Notes: generated by a model not told the origin, from the sequence alone. A stretch of 64,000 nucleotides of DNA from Lineus longissimus (GCF_910592395.1 NC_088318.1:8496349-8560348); one strand, 5' to 3'; positions 1 through 10,872 are shown, counted from the first letter of the stretch. Translations and numbers: made by a program.

Positions 1-129
1 TGAAATAAAATTGAAGAGGTCTGCATATATACCCAAAAGTAATATTCATTAAGAATGTGATGCACTGTCAAAAACGTAACAACGCTGCATGTTTTAGTTC
101 ATGTAAAAAGAGTTCAGCTAAAAATTTGC

Positions 130-345
130 CATTTGTAGAATGTCAGCGGTGCTAGTCAAATAGCTATTTGAGTGGTGTCTGTCCTTCCATCCATCTATAT
201 GTGGACAACATTGGGCATTTTGTAACTGTAAGATCTAGGCAATCCAAATCTGGCCGTGGGGAAGAACAGTACATGATATGCTGCTGACTGAAAATTCATC
301 GCAATTCCACTGAAATTCAGCTCTCCAGGGGGCAAAAAACCAACC
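130..345 (+). repeat. Interior fragment of Helentron-like family B
   Basis: This stretch has the same order of short motifs (TGTGGACAA, GGGCATTTTGTAAC, a CTAGGCA block, GATATGCTGCTGA, AGGGGGCAAA) as the 5' interior of the probable Helentron at about 36.36-36.54 kb. It is a diverged dispersed copy without a recognisable terminus inside the window. Nothing in it looks coding. Confidence 0.6.
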
Positions 346-755
346 ATTTTGTTTTGTGTGAAGCGATGACAAATGATGATTACTTGAGACAGCTTCTCGA
401 TTTTGTTTTCATATGTGGTAAATGTGTAGCATATCAGTGGGAGCTGTTCGCTATTGAAAATCGTGTTGGTTTCTCCACCAAGGGTCGATTGCTGAAATCT
501 GAAAAATTGCTGTAGACCTGAGCCTATTTCAAGATTGTTTTTCATGTGCAGTAAATGTGTGGCATATCTGTAGGGGCTCCTCACAAGGGGACAATATTGG
601 AAGTAACTAGGCAAGCAAGACTTAAGTATGTTAGTCCCCAAACAATAAAACATGATTTGCCAAAAACCAGCTCATTTGCACCCCCAGTTCCCTGGCAAAG
701 ACCATAGCAACCGCCCCTAGCAACGGCTAAAATACCGCAACTCGTTGTCTATGCG

Positions 756-763
756 TGACGTCA
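756..763 (+). promoter_or_regulatory. CRE-like palindrome upstream of THAP gene
   Basis: A perfect TGACGTCA palindrome lies 67 bases upstream of the THAP start codon, in a GC-richer stretch with repeated CTAGCAAC-type half sites at about 690-726. It matches the CREB/ATF consensus and its position fits a proximal promoter. Function is inferred from position only. Confidence 0.4.
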
Positions 764-829
764 TCTCGGGAGTATCGAAAGCGCGCGAAAGCTGAGCGCC
801 CGTAGTAGAGCAGAGGATTTGTCGATATC

Positions 830-1639
830 ATGCCTCCGAAAAAGGCCCGTGTAGGCGGGCGAAGGTGTAAAGTTTTTGGATGCAGCCAACAAGGGAAGTT
901 CATACATTCCTTTCCTTCAGACAGGGAAAGAGCAAGGAAATGTACTCGTTTCATTCAGATAAAACGGGCCGATTTCGTTCCGAACCAAGATCCGTCAGTT
1001 GACTACATCTGTAGTTTTCATTTCGAAGAGGATTGCTTTGAAAATCTCATGCACTTCAACATGAATAATTCTTCACTGTAAGTACAATATATTCACTTAC
1101 CTCATCATTTACATGTTGTGATAGTGAAGACCTATGCGCAATTCAGTGAATTGAGAATAAAATGAAATAATGTAGTACAATTCCGTGACATGAATGACGT
1201 CTTTTCAGGGTGTACCTGGCAGCACTGCATTACAACGAGAATGCTGGAAGGGCCCAAGCAACAACGAATGATAGTGCTGCCCGGTACAATGTTGTATACC
1301 AAAAGTACAAGAACGGCAGCTACACAGTTAAAAAGGTTCTCACCAATTGCACTTATGGTAAGCCGGTAGCATAGAATGTAAATCAAGTTCATTTATAGGA
1401 ATCGGTAACCTATTTATCTTTACATCGTTTTATAAGTACCGTTTCCACTCACAGATTACATGGCCGATTGCTTCGAGGAAGTGATGAAGCTTGCCCAAGA
1501 CAAGGGTTGTAGAGAGGCGAATCTGCTTGAGAACTCGACGCCAGAGATCCCTCCATCACTCACCTCCTCATTTGAAAACAGGCTTCTAAAAGAAGAGGCA
1601 GTAGCAGCAGGGCATCAGTCACGTTTCAACAAATTATGA
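830..1639 (+). CDS. THAP-type zinc finger protein, three exons
   Basis: Probable DNA-binding protein. I read exons 830-1077, 1209-1357 and 1455-1639, about 193 residues. Donors GTAAGT and GTAAGC and acceptors TTTTCAG and CTCACAG keep the frame through both short introns (131 and 97 bases). Exon 1 is a THAP domain at the N terminus: Cys-x4-Cys at residues about 13-18, then a spaced Cys-x2-His (CSFHF) near residue 65, the C2CH zinc signature. Exons 2 and 3 read LAALHYNENAGRAQATT and then a KNGSYTVKKVL block. This resembles the C-terminal tail of multicopy metazoan proteins of probable transposon origin; that part is recalled and less certain. Two AATAAA signals follow at 1846 and 1856. The gene faces a P2X7-like pseudogene. 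No disabling changes are visible. It could be a host gene or part of a mobile element. Confidence 0.75.
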
Positions 1640-1845
1640 ATATCTCCGTCTAATCAGTTTTTCGTGTTTCCCAAGACACATCTTACCGCTATGATTGCAA
1701 TTTGCCATCCCAGATGTGGCCACTGCATGACGTTTTTAGTTGTAGTAAAGGAAACTACATGAAACAGAGTGTACATACAAATAGATATACCGATACTCAT
1801 TTTATTCACATCACACTAGTGTAGGCTTCATCCTGACCCAACAAA

Positions 1846-1861
1846 AATAAATGATAATAAA
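1846..1861 (+). other. Polyadenylation signals of the THAP gene
   Basis: Two AATAAA hexamers (1846-1851 and 1856-1861) lie about 210 bases after the THAP stop codon. They nearly abut the 3' end of the convergent pseudogene, so the two transcription units would share a very short terminator region. Confidence 0.6.
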
Positions 1862-1888
1862 GATTAGTCCTTTAATGTTGGTAATTTT

Positions 1889-2860
1889 TCATTGGCACTC
1901 CTCTTGAACCTTAAAAACGTAACCCTCCTCATCTGGCGGGGGGTGGTGGGCTCTGATTCAGGCCACTGTGCAGGCTGGCGAAATGATACGGTTGTCCTTT
2001 CCCACAGGGCCCCAACACCATCTGATAAGTTGTCGGTAGGCAACATGTCTATGCTTTACATGGCTGGGTACCTCGACAGCCTCCCCCTGTACTGCTGCCT
2101 GTAAAAAGTCCACGCGTTCTGGAGGTTCCATGGGTCGAGGCAGACAGAGTAAAACCCAGGATGCTTGGTGATGCAGGCTGGTAGGACCCCCGTCTTCTGC
2201 CTCCTCCATCTTATGCACTATCTGGCCATACTCCTGACAGCACCTGCACTCTTTCTCCTTGGGCATGGTTTGGCAGTTCGGACCACACTTGCACCTGAAG
2301 TGAAAAAGAGAAAGGATTATGGGTACGTACCTGACATGAACCATCTCATGATCAATATACCATATCTTACAACAGACATTGGAGGGTTAATAGCACACTT
2401 TCTAACAATTGGACTGGTGCCAAGAGATCACTATGGGTACTGTACCTGTAGCATGTGTATAAGTGTAGTGTGATAGTGTAGGAGCAGTGAGCTTGGTTTG
2501 GATCGCAAAATTAGAAAAAGTGGAGAGGTTATATTTTCATGTTCAGTGATATCTTGTAGAACTGATTGATATTTATATAACATACCAGTCGGATATGGTC
2601 TCTGGAGTTGAAAGTCTCCTCCAATTATCAAGTTGGTCCGCCGACTCGTCAGACTCTTCCCCCGATTCCTCTGCGTCCGGGTCCTACCCATGCGGCTCCA
2701 AAACAGCCAAAATTTCCACGCTTTCTGCCCCTGAAGTAAACTCTTCATCCCCCTCATCGTTCAGAGGGTGTATGGAGAAACTATCCTCCGATGCTTTAGA
2801 GATTTCATCATCAGATGACGCCGAAATCCACAAACTTTCATTGCTCTCCTGGAGATCCAT
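1889..2860 (-). pseudogene. P2X7 C-terminal-like zinc-domain gene, broken
   Basis: Exon 1 runs 2860-2586 and is acidic and Ser/Glu-rich. A GTATGT donor at 2585 and a TTCAG acceptor at 2295 define a 291-base intron, and exon 2 follows from 2294. The join gives a Trp-Cys-Lys-Cys-Gly start and then MPKEKECRCCQE, the Cys cluster typical of the P2X7 receptor intracellular (ballast) domain, which also occurs as stand-alone invertebrate proteins. Further family blocks are HPGFYSVCLDPW and HVAYRQLIRWCWG. The gene is disabled: TAG at 2684-2686, TGA at 1958-1960, and the HPGFYSVCLDPW block lies one frame away from its neighbours, which needs two compensating frameshifts near 2175 and 2055. No P2X channel part is present. 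Domain identity is fairly sure; the exact 3' end at 1889 is inferred. Confidence 0.75.
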
Positions 2861-4712
2861 TGCTGTCTTTCTGTACTACGCTGTGTTTTGATGCCGGCGG
2901 AATCCCGGGATAACGTCACTGACCTCATTATAATATTTGGAGCGAGCTATAATTTGGGTAAATCTTCTAAGGCTAATTACGGGGCTAATAGGTGACGCAT
3001 CGAATTTTTTTCTCTGGTGCATGGTTTTTGTGGTATTTGGCACATGTTTATGTGGAAATTAATGAGGAAAGCCGAAATTCGCGAAAGACCTTGCGCTGTC
3101 TCTTTAAGACCGCGTTAATCTGATTCACGCTTTCACAACTAGGGGACATTTGCTGAAAATGGAGAAATTTGTTCCTTCGACAAGCTCACCTTCCATTATG
3201 TTGGAAACCCTTGCCGTTACGCCAAATTGCCCTATTAGTTGGTCGGAGGTTGGCGGATTATTAGTCAATTATGTGGTGTCCTTGCCTAGCACATTGGGCC
3301 TAGTACTGAATCTCAGAAGTGCTATCAAATTGAAGCTCATGCCCTAGCACATCTTCAGAATAAACATAAACATATGGTTATAATATTTGGTATTCCCATT
3401 ATCATGGTTTTGGTAACTGTTACGTTTTTCGAGAGACACCCTGTATAAGCACCCACTTTAAATTGCACACAGAAGTGGCAAGCACTGTCATGATAGGCCT
3501 ACAGTATTATCTCCTCTATTAAAAAGGAATAATGATAAAATAATATGAAACATGAACGATCCTGTAAACCTGTTTTTGTTAACTTATATATTCCAATGCG
3601 CTGCCTCTGAACAATGGGCAAGGCGTAACGCGGTGTGAAATCTACAGTTAAACATATCAGTGGTTTCAGGTCTTTACACCAGACACTACATGTATGGTGC
3701 ACAAGTGATCTCTCACTGCTATATTCGATCCAGTGACACAACTCTATACTGTTTGATACACAATTTAAGAAACACCCATCATCATAGAGAGAGAGAGCAA
3801 CAGATTCCAACTGCTGGTAGTTTCAATCAGAAATCTGCAGCATGTTTACGCTTCCTGCCTTTCTTTGCAGACTTAGTAACAGGCTTCTTTCCACTCGTAT
3901 AACACGTTTTGCAGACGCACGATACCATTCTGTTGCCGCTCGTCCAATTTCCTCACTTTGAGCAAGATCCGTGTCCGCACAGTAAATACAGCATACTTCA
4001 AAGACCGCCTGGGTTCCCAAAAAAGATTTATTGTTTCATATCAACATCTAGCATTTAGCTTTTTGGTCACTACTGAGAGTGTTCGTAGCGGTCATTGAAT
4101 TCAAGGAAAGTCTGTGAATTTTGAACAAGGTATTTGAGGTCTTTAAATGTCCTTGAATTTCAGCAAATAAAACAAAAGGTCTTTAAAAAGTTTGTGGCGT
4201 ATGGGAATTTGGACGTAGGAAACAAGTTGTGTCGTTGTTCTAATGCGTATTTATTTACACTATTAGGTAACATTGCATTCTGAAGGTTTACAACTTGTAA
4301 TTGTTTCGGAAACTGAAGAAATTGAAAATACGGTGTTTCTCTGATGATGGATAAATTAAAATAAACACCTTTGAAACGTGCGCTGCTGCGGATGACGCGC
4401 ACTGTTGAAGCTGCGGAGGCGCAATATGATTGCGCGTCAAACCCGAATTTGCGCGCGAAACAGTTCAGAACAAAGTCTTTAAATATGTTATTGTGTGTTA
4501 TTTCTTCTCTAAGATATCCTTATTCTGTATTCGGCAGCATCTTTCCGAAACCACATGTTAAAATTTGTTTTGATTCGAGCTAGACTGTACAACTGCACCC
4601 CTCCCTCACACTGATTTACTGAAAAACACATGCCTCTTGTTGCATTGGCACAGGCTACATAATCGCGAGCTTTGGCTGAAAATCAGAGGTGTTTCTTGTC
4701 GAGGGCAGTACT
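2861..4712. other. No recognised gene
   Basis: The reading frames here (for example 3150-3347 plus and 4020-3823 minus) are short, lack recognisable motifs and have no convincing splice context. I see no RNA gene and no sharp repeat boundary. Confidence 0.5.
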
Positions 4713-5754
4713 TCACTGCATCTTCTCCTGCAAGGATGGTTGGTCATCATCATTAGTGTCCAGACCATAGACCATATCAAATGTCTTGTATATCTTCATT
4801 GTATTGTCATAGACTGAATCAGAAAGGAAGTGTAGCTGCTTGAAGTCCTCTGTGGGCATCCGGAGTGGGTACATGCTGCAGTACCAACACTGGTTTCTTA
4901 ATCTACAAAGAATGAGGTATGAATGGACTGTCTCTGGATGGCAATAGACTGGACTTTGATTTCTTTCGCAAGAATGTCGAGGTATGAAGTCCTTGAATGA
5001 TCTGCTCTTTCCAAGGGTTTTCATTGTTTCTTCCGTGTTTACTATGTTGAGTCCGCCATCAATTATCATTGCAGAATCTTGAAGGAATGAAGGCATATCA
5101 TATTGAGATAAAGCTTTTCTGTTCTGCAGCGCGTCGCCTTTGTACTGCCTCTGACAAGTGAATGGCATCTTGCATCGAATTGTTGAATGTTTCAGCAAAG
5201 CCAGGGTCCAAAGCAGCCTCAGTGCGAATACTTTTCATCGTAGACTTTGACTTCATTTTGGATTCAAATCCAGATCCATCTTTTCCCGTGTGAGAGCAAC
5301 ATTCTGAAGTCCGAGATTCAAAGTTGACATAATTCTCTCAGCTGGATTCCATGGGAAGTAGGTCGTACCGCACAGCACAGGTCAAGATCCAAGGCAACAA
5401 ACACCAATGTTGCAGCTTTTTTAACATAAATATAGTTCGTTCTATGATCTGGGCCCCCATCTGCAAACACCATGAGTATTGGTGTCGACAACGACACAGA
5501 GTCGAACTGCATCTGTCTCTTTCCCACTTTCCTCATCCTCAGGAATCCTCCATACCACATTCAAATTGGGATGTTCCCATCCAAGACATGCCGATACAGA
5601 GCTACTTGAAGGGGAAATTGTAGCTTTTGTATCCAATGAAATCGATCAGTGTGGATCATGACGGTGGTCAGGTTCAAACTCCTCAAGATACGCAAGTGCA
5701 TGCAAATCTGCCTCTGCAAGCTTGTCGGTAACATCGCTGTACTGATCAGGCATT

Positions 5755-5806
5755 GGGTGAGGTCAGAACTCCGTGTATGTTATGTGTTACGTGTTAGTGT
5801 TACAGA
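5755..5806 (+). repeat. Left terminal inverted repeat of Harbinger-like element
   Basis: This is a perfect 52-bp inverted match to 6994-7045. A further CAGATCTGTAACACTAAC segment just inside, at about 5812-5829, repeats the inner part of the repeat in the opposite orientation and makes a subterminal palindrome. Confidence 0.95.
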
Positions 5807-6237
5807 ATGTCACAGATCTGTAACACTAACCACCAATTCTGACCTCGAGATAAACACCGGTGTGACACTGCTGTTAGTGTTACAGATCTGTTAAAAATCA
5901 TACATTCTAACAGCTCCTGTAACATGCGGTGTTACACCTAACAGATCTGTAACAGGACATGTTAACTTAATCATAGCAAACTGAAATCTGTTAAGCTTGT
6001 TTTTTGAATAACTTTTTTGTTTCCAGACGAATCAGCTAGGGGTTTTCACTAAATCTGTTCGAAATAACTATTCTTACTGTCAAACATCTTGTCAGTAATG
6101 TATTCTGATTGTGGTAGATTTTAGAAACTTTAACCACTAGGTGGTTAAGGATCTGTTAAACGTTCTGGAGGTCAGAATACTGCCTGTTAGTCTTAGTGTT
6201 AGCAGCCATCTTTGATTGGTTTGTTGAATCCTGAAAG

Positions 6238-6837
6238 GTGATTTTTGAGCCAGATTTGCAAGTTGTTGCTGTTCAGAGAGCTGAAAACTTTGTTCGCATA
6301 CCTGCTTGTAGCACAGAACCTACAGAGAGGCACATACGACTCACAGAAGAGCAGCTTAATGGGTTAGTGGACGAATTCCATGCCTGGAGAAATCAAGGCA
6401 GAGCCCTTCCTACCACCTCAAAGGAAATGATGGAAACTTTTCTCATGTATATCGCATCTGGTGGATATTACAGACAGGTTGGGTATGCTGTGGGCAAGGC
6501 AAAGCCAACAGTTATCGCAAATCTTCATCTTGTAGCCAGATTTTTCATGGACATAGCGCCTCAGCATGTGTTTTTTCCCCAGCCTGCTGAATTCGATGAA
6601 CTCTGTCGTGATTTAATTGATATCAATGGGGATATTCGCCGAGTTCTGCTATACATCGATGGTGTGATTATTAGGATTCAGAGGCCAGATCACGCTGGAA
6701 ATGCGTACTTCTGTGGTAGAAATGGAAAAAGCTGCGATTCCTTGAATTTGCAGTATTTAGTTGATAAGCATGCTCGTATTCGCCATGTGATTAGCGGAAT
6801 AAGTGGTGCCACTCATGATAAAACTGCTGCCGAGTGA
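6238..6837 (+). pseudogene. Truncated Harbinger-type DDE transposase
   Basis: About 199 codons. The N-terminal half is a helical region (LTEEQLNGLVDEFHAWRNQG, then a METFLMYIASGGYYRQVGYA block like the helix-turn-helix part of Harbinger nucleases). The catalytic half starts LLYIDGVIIRI, whose Asp should be the first catalytic residue, and continues NLQYLVDKHARIRHV and SGATHDKTAAE, where THD should be the second. The frame stops directly after this, so the third acidic residue and the C terminus are missing. No ATG begins the frame: the first codon is GTG just after AAAG, so an upstream exon or start has been lost or is spliced in. It cannot be an active nuclease as it stands. Confidence 0.8.
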
Positions 6838-6841
6838 ACAC

Positions 6842-6950
6842 TGCTAACACCATGTTAACAGGCTGCTAACAGCCTGTTAATATGCTGCTAACAGCCTGTT
6901 AATATAATGTTAACAGCCTGTTAACATAATGTTAACAGGCTGTTAGCCAG
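6842..6950. repeat. Subterminal TAACAG/CTGTTA repeat cluster
   Basis: Palindromic units of the form TAACAGcCTGTTAA recur at least six times in about 110 bases, directly downstream of the transposase fragment. A looser mirror cluster lies at about 5870-5970 near the other end. Such clusters commonly bind transposase; that role is inferred. Confidence 0.6.
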
Positions 6951-6993
6951 AACTGCATGTTTGGTGGTTCAGGTTAACAGGGATGTTAACAGA

Positions 6994-7045
6994 TCTGTAA
7001 CACTAACACGTAACACATAACATACACGGAGTTCTGACCTCACCC
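6994..7045 (-). repeat. Right terminal inverted repeat of Harbinger-like element
   Basis: A 52-bp perfect inverted copy of 5755-5806, followed by the ATT target duplication at 7046-7048. Confidence 0.95.
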
Positions 7046-7067
7046 ATTGGCCCTGGCTTCACTTTTA

Positions 7068-7227
7068 AAATGACAAGATCCAATTTATCTCTCAAAGAAC
7101 GAACGGGCTCACTAAACCTTGCCTCTGCTGTGCCCCAGGTACTTATGAAATGACAAGATCCAATTTATCTCTCAAAGAATGAACGGGCTCACTGAACCGT
7201 GCCTCTGCTGTGCCCCAGGTACTTATG
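7068..7227. repeat. 80-bp tandem duplication
   Basis: Two copies with period 80 (TGACAAGATC at 7071 and 7151; CCCCAGGTACTTATG closes each copy) differ at only a few positions. The duplication lies inside the DGGPDH pseudogene. As 80 is not a multiple of three it shifts the reading frame, an independent disabling change. Confidence 0.9.
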
Positions 7228-8639
7228 GTACTGCGTCAGGGCTTTTACAAGATTTTCTTCGACTTTAACACTAAGAAGTTACTATTGGCAATCCATGGCA
7301 GCATTAGTACATAGGACAAGCAGTCAGTGTGATCTTTAAGACCAACACTTGGAACCTGAAAGTAGAAAATATTATATTTTACTGTACATGGCAATCAATT
7401 TTTAATTAATTCAATACAGATATTTTCTATGTCCTGAATTGAATATACAGGTGGTGTTAGAGTCAAAGTCCAATATACTTTGTTTTAATTGTTTCTGTCA
7501 TTTATGAGTTACATTTTGGGTAACCTTTTTTCCTGTACCATATTAAGCACTGAACTCCTCACCTTCATGATTACATTTCCGTCACCAGGACGTACATCTG
7601 TTTTCAGATAAATTTATTGGAGTCTCGCCTGAACAGAACACTTTTTATCTTGTTTTATTATTACATGATTATAAGATTTAAGTAACCAGCTTTCATCTTT
7701 TCATTCAGTTTGCAGATTGAACCACTATACGTCACACTTTACCACACTTTACCCCGTTTTGTTTCTCACACCTGAATTTACGTCATATCATGTCAGATCA
7801 CATAACTTCAGTATCATTAATGTCATTCTAATGGATAGTGCGTATTAATAAGCTGTGCAGATTATTTTTGTTTGTTCCTTTTCGTTCTTTCGTTGCCTCA
7901 CTCACCATATACGTTCAGTACGGATCATAGAAGTCTGTTTTTCCCTGCAAACCCTAACTGCAGACAAGAGCAGCAGTACGTAACTTACGGTTTTGGCTTG
8001 TCAGCTGCTTTGTAATCGTACATATCACGAATTACACTGAAGGGTGCGGGAATGGTTATGGATCTCTCAGCGAACTGATCATGATGGGAATGAATGAACC
8101 ATATGGAATCGGCAATAGTCCTGACAACTTTTGTTCCAAATTCCTCCAACTGCGAGCTTAAAAACCCAAAGCCCATCTCCTTAAATACAGCGATTACTCT
8201 AATTTATTATCTTTCTGCGGGCTTTTAGTTGTCCTGAAAAGAAATAACCACATACATAAGTATTGCTTCACTTTAAATATTGAACATCATTTTAATTCAA
8301 TTTGACTTCTGTGGGGGCTGTGTGCACTAATGAATCACCAACTGCTCTATGCATATCCATGTATCATGGTCATCGTTGTCTAGTTGAGAGAGGCAGCTAG
8401 GCCTTTGATAAGTACGCTTTTTTACACTCAATCACAAGCCCCGTGTGCACTGTACTGTTTGTTAATATAAAGCAAGAAATATCTATTCTTGAACAAGTCA
8501 CATCATGGCGTGAACTATTTTTTCAACCCTAGTATTATCATTTTCATTTTATATCTTAATACGCATTCTTCCAATGAAAAGAATAACTATCCAATTATAC
8601 CGTATGGTGGTTAGATATACCCATGATATCAAATTGGTG

Positions 8640-9060
8640 GCAATCGGGCAAGTAGTTAAGCAGTAACTACATTTTTAAGTTTTTCAGATTTGGCTCCCTG
8701 GTGGCCAAGGGGTGAATCTGTCCTGTGAACTTGTAAAATAGGTAAAATCAAAAACCTGTACGACATGAGATGTATTCTTGCTTAGAGTGCCTACCATACA
8801 ATATTATCGAGAAAAAAGTCACTAAGAAGCGAGATATTGCACTTGTTACCTTGTCAATTTTGGCCCACTGGTGGCCAAGTCCAGAATCATATTCGACCGA
8901 ATTCGGCGTTAAGAGTTCAGGCCAGACTTTTTTTATGCCTTGTTTCAAACCATACGGTATTATATATCACATCAGTTTTTGATTTGACCTACTTTTCAAG
9001 GTTGCAGGGATTAAATGGCATAAAAATTTCATTTGGCTATATACTATAGCACGTTTCTTA
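8640..9060. repeat. Fragments of ~300-bp repeat units in both orientations
   Basis: The motif CTTGGCCACCAGGGGGCCA and the neighbouring motif GTTTTTGATTTGACCTACTT, typical of the arrays further right, appear here inverted (about 8690-8930) and then direct (about 8975-9020). This looks like two joined degenerate pieces of the same family. Confidence 0.55.
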
Positions 9061-9086
9061 ACCAGCATGAATTGTGACTTGTCTAC

Positions 9087-9120
9087 GCTGAGCACAATGG
9101 CCCCTGGCCTTTTCATTATT
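9087..9120 (+). repeat. Right end of Helentron-like family A
   Basis: The sequence GCTGAGCACAATGG followed by CCCCTGGCC and TTTTCATT matches the family A right end seen at 14441, 22306, 22994 and 36235. The GGCC...GGCC inverted pair can form the short terminal hairpin typical of Helitron-like 3' ends. Confidence 0.65.
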
Positions 9121-9216
9121 ACCAGAGGGCGTAAAAAGCATAACATTTTCAAAATGGTGAATTGCAACCTACTTTCAATCCGCCTAATTCTCACCTTATT
9201 GAAGCCATCTGTATCA

Positions 9217-9306
9217 TTTGCTCAGCTGATGAAAGTCAGCAGAGAAAATAAATATCCAGAATGGCGTCTGTCAACACAGCGCATGTTTTGTAACCGTAGG
9301 TCTTAG
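9217..9306 (+). mobile_element. Left end of Helentron-like family B, interrupted
   Basis: TTTGCTCAGCTGATG-aaa-GTCAGCAGAG is the family B left-end hairpin, compare 36332 and 60509. It is followed by the family motif TTTTGTAACCGTAGGTCTTAG. The family sequence then breaks at 9306 and resumes at 14661 with TTAGGCACTTCAAA, where the uninterrupted copy at about 36.42-36.44 kb reads on directly. Confidence 0.7.
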
Positions 9307-9324
9307 CAGTCAGTTGGCCGCGCC
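9307..9324 (+). repeat. Left TIR of the 5.35-kb element
   Basis: Perfect inverted match to 14643-14660, preceded by TTAG. Confidence 0.85.
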
Positions 9325-10536
9325 CCCGTTCACAGCGCTCAAAAAGTGTTTCTCTCTGCGTTGCGCTGCTACTGTCACCTATCGGTAAAAATTTGGTACT
9401 AACTCGCGCCATATTTGTGGCAGAGACTAAAACCTCTGTAGCATGCACGACTGTTCGGGGAGAGCGATTGATCAAAGATGGCGAAATTGTAAGTTATTGA
9501 AAGAAAAAATTGGTGATTATTTCATCAAATTCCAAGCAAAATCAACTGAGTTTGATCAATTTTTCGAAAGATGATATTTTCGCAATCTTCGCTGAACATA
9601 CCTCACTCAAAGATATTTTCCCACTTTGCGACGATATTTGGTAAATTGATATGTTGCGAAGTGGTTGACCAATCCTAAATGAATTCATATCTTTTAAAAC
9701 ATTTGAGCACCCGGTTTCCTAAATATTTCTTTTTTGGCACTTAATTTGGTGATTTTTCGAAGAAATCTCATTAATTATTTATGACGTTTTGGATCACATG
9801 ATGTTAATCAAGCCGTTTTTCGTGGCAATTGCGTGCACGACGCGATATTGTAAAAATATTTTAATGCACAGCGTGTGTCAAAAAAATTGTGGTTAAAAGT
9901 GAGAATGGCATGATCGTAGGCTGTTTGAGTTCTGTTGATGAATATGCTTAGACTGACTATAATTTCTACAACTTGTGGCCAAATGACCAGATGATTTTGA
10001 GCCTTTTGATAAAGCTACTGGTAGAATAGTCATCAGACATGTCAGAGTGACAGTGACTGAGTGAGTGTTATGTTATGTTATGAGACTGGAGGTATGTCAT
10101 GTGTTCCACCATATCGTCATTGATATTGACTAGGAATACTATCGATTTGTGTGGATGTGCTCAAACAGTAAAGCATGAGCCATGATGCTTCACTTCCGAA
10201 CAGATCCAGGTATCTTAGATGTCTACTACTACATTGTTGGGCAATCCGGCTGATTCTTAATTCAGAAATTTCTCTGTATATCCTCTGTGAAAATAAACTT
10301 TCTCATGATGATATATCTGTTTGTTTGGTAATTTTAGTTGCCTATGTTGAGGCACTTTTTTGCCAGATTTGCCTGTAAAAGGCTGCCATAGTTCAGGAAA
10401 AGAAATCATATACACATTACAATGTGGATCTACACGGTCCAAAACACCAGGGCCTCCTGGTACGTGACATGGCTCAATAATAGGCATTGTCTGGTATTTT
10501 TGGACGACCTTTGGATGGATAGTTTATTTTCCCTGA

Positions 10537-10872
10537 TTGATTGATAAACTAGAAAAAAACGTGAAAAGACTCCAACTTTATCTTGACGCTTTTAATTACC
10601 AATCATTGGTACAAAAAGTTAAAGACATCAGCAAAGAAATGTCAGGCCTTGTTGGTGAACAGATCAAGCAAGTACGACAAGAATTTGAAGACAAGAAGTT
10701 GGAAGATCTTCCTAAGATTTCTCTTAACACCCTCATCAAAATCTTCACCCAACGGTCTGGAACTTTCTTTGCTTGTTTACCGGTACTCAAGAAGAACAAA
10801 AGATGTTCCAGAAAACATTTGATTGGTCTAAACATTATTTTCCTAACTTTGAACTTGCATCCTCAGCGCTGA
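10537..10872 (+). pseudogene. Coding remnant 1 of the 5.35-kb element
   Basis: A 111-codon frame. The first 70 residues look protein-like: KLEKNVKRLQLYLDAFNY, then a charged helical stretch with coiled-coil character (SKEMSGLVGEQIKQVRQEFE). The reading drifts to other frames near 10760, where short frames continue (FQKTFDWSKHYFPNF at about 10.81 kb). I take it as the decayed 5' part of the same gene as the next entry. I do not recognise the family. Confidence 0.4.

Larger units (their letters stand above)
5755..7045 (+). mobile_element. PIF/Harbinger-like DNA transposon, 1291 bp
   Basis: The ends are 52-bp perfect inverted repeats (5755-5806 and 6994-7045) starting GGGTGAGGTC. They are flanked by ATT at 5752-5754 and 7046-7048, a 3-bp target duplication as expected for PIF/Harbinger. 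The interior holds a truncated Harbinger-type transposase and many short TAACAG/CTGTTA subterminal repeats. Removing the element and one ATT rejoins an open frame of the surrounding pseudogene (PGPM then PDQYSD), so the insertion site is supported by the host sequence. The identical long inverted repeats point to recent activity, presumably with transposase supplied by another copy. Confidence 0.9.
4713..8200 (-). pseudogene. Decayed DGGPDH-motif gene, split by a transposon
   Basis: Fragments of one gene read right to left across several frames. From about 8200 to 7988 there is a plausible exon (FGTKVVRTIADSIWFIH, ending ADKPKP) closed by a GTAAGT donor. From about 7355 to 7060 the frame reads VEENLVKALTQYHKYLG and RSLRDKLDLVILKVKPGP. 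After the inserted element it resumes at 5750 (DQYSDVTDKLAEADLHAL). At 5500-5300 it shows FADGGPDHRTNY and, in another frame, NPAERIMSTLNLGLQNVA. At 5198-4713 it ends with a frame closing PSLQEKMQ. I recall these blocks from large uncharacterised marine-invertebrate proteins of probable transposon origin, possibly with a DDE-like core. Damage includes several frameshifts, stops, an 80-base tandem duplication and the insertion. Function is unknown. Confidence 0.5.

Noticed and set aside
195-653. 152-codon minus-strand frame
   Set aside because: It lies in family B repeat interior and has no domain. Related repeat copies do not preserve it.
1132-1392. Minus-strand 86-codon frame across THAP exon 2
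   Set aside because: It is a shadow of the exon and intron on the plus strand, where splice sites and frame agree.
3823-4020. Minus-strand frame with CIYCADTDLAQS
   Set aside because: The Cys pair suggested a zinc-finger remnant, but no further ligands or family blocks follow in any frame.
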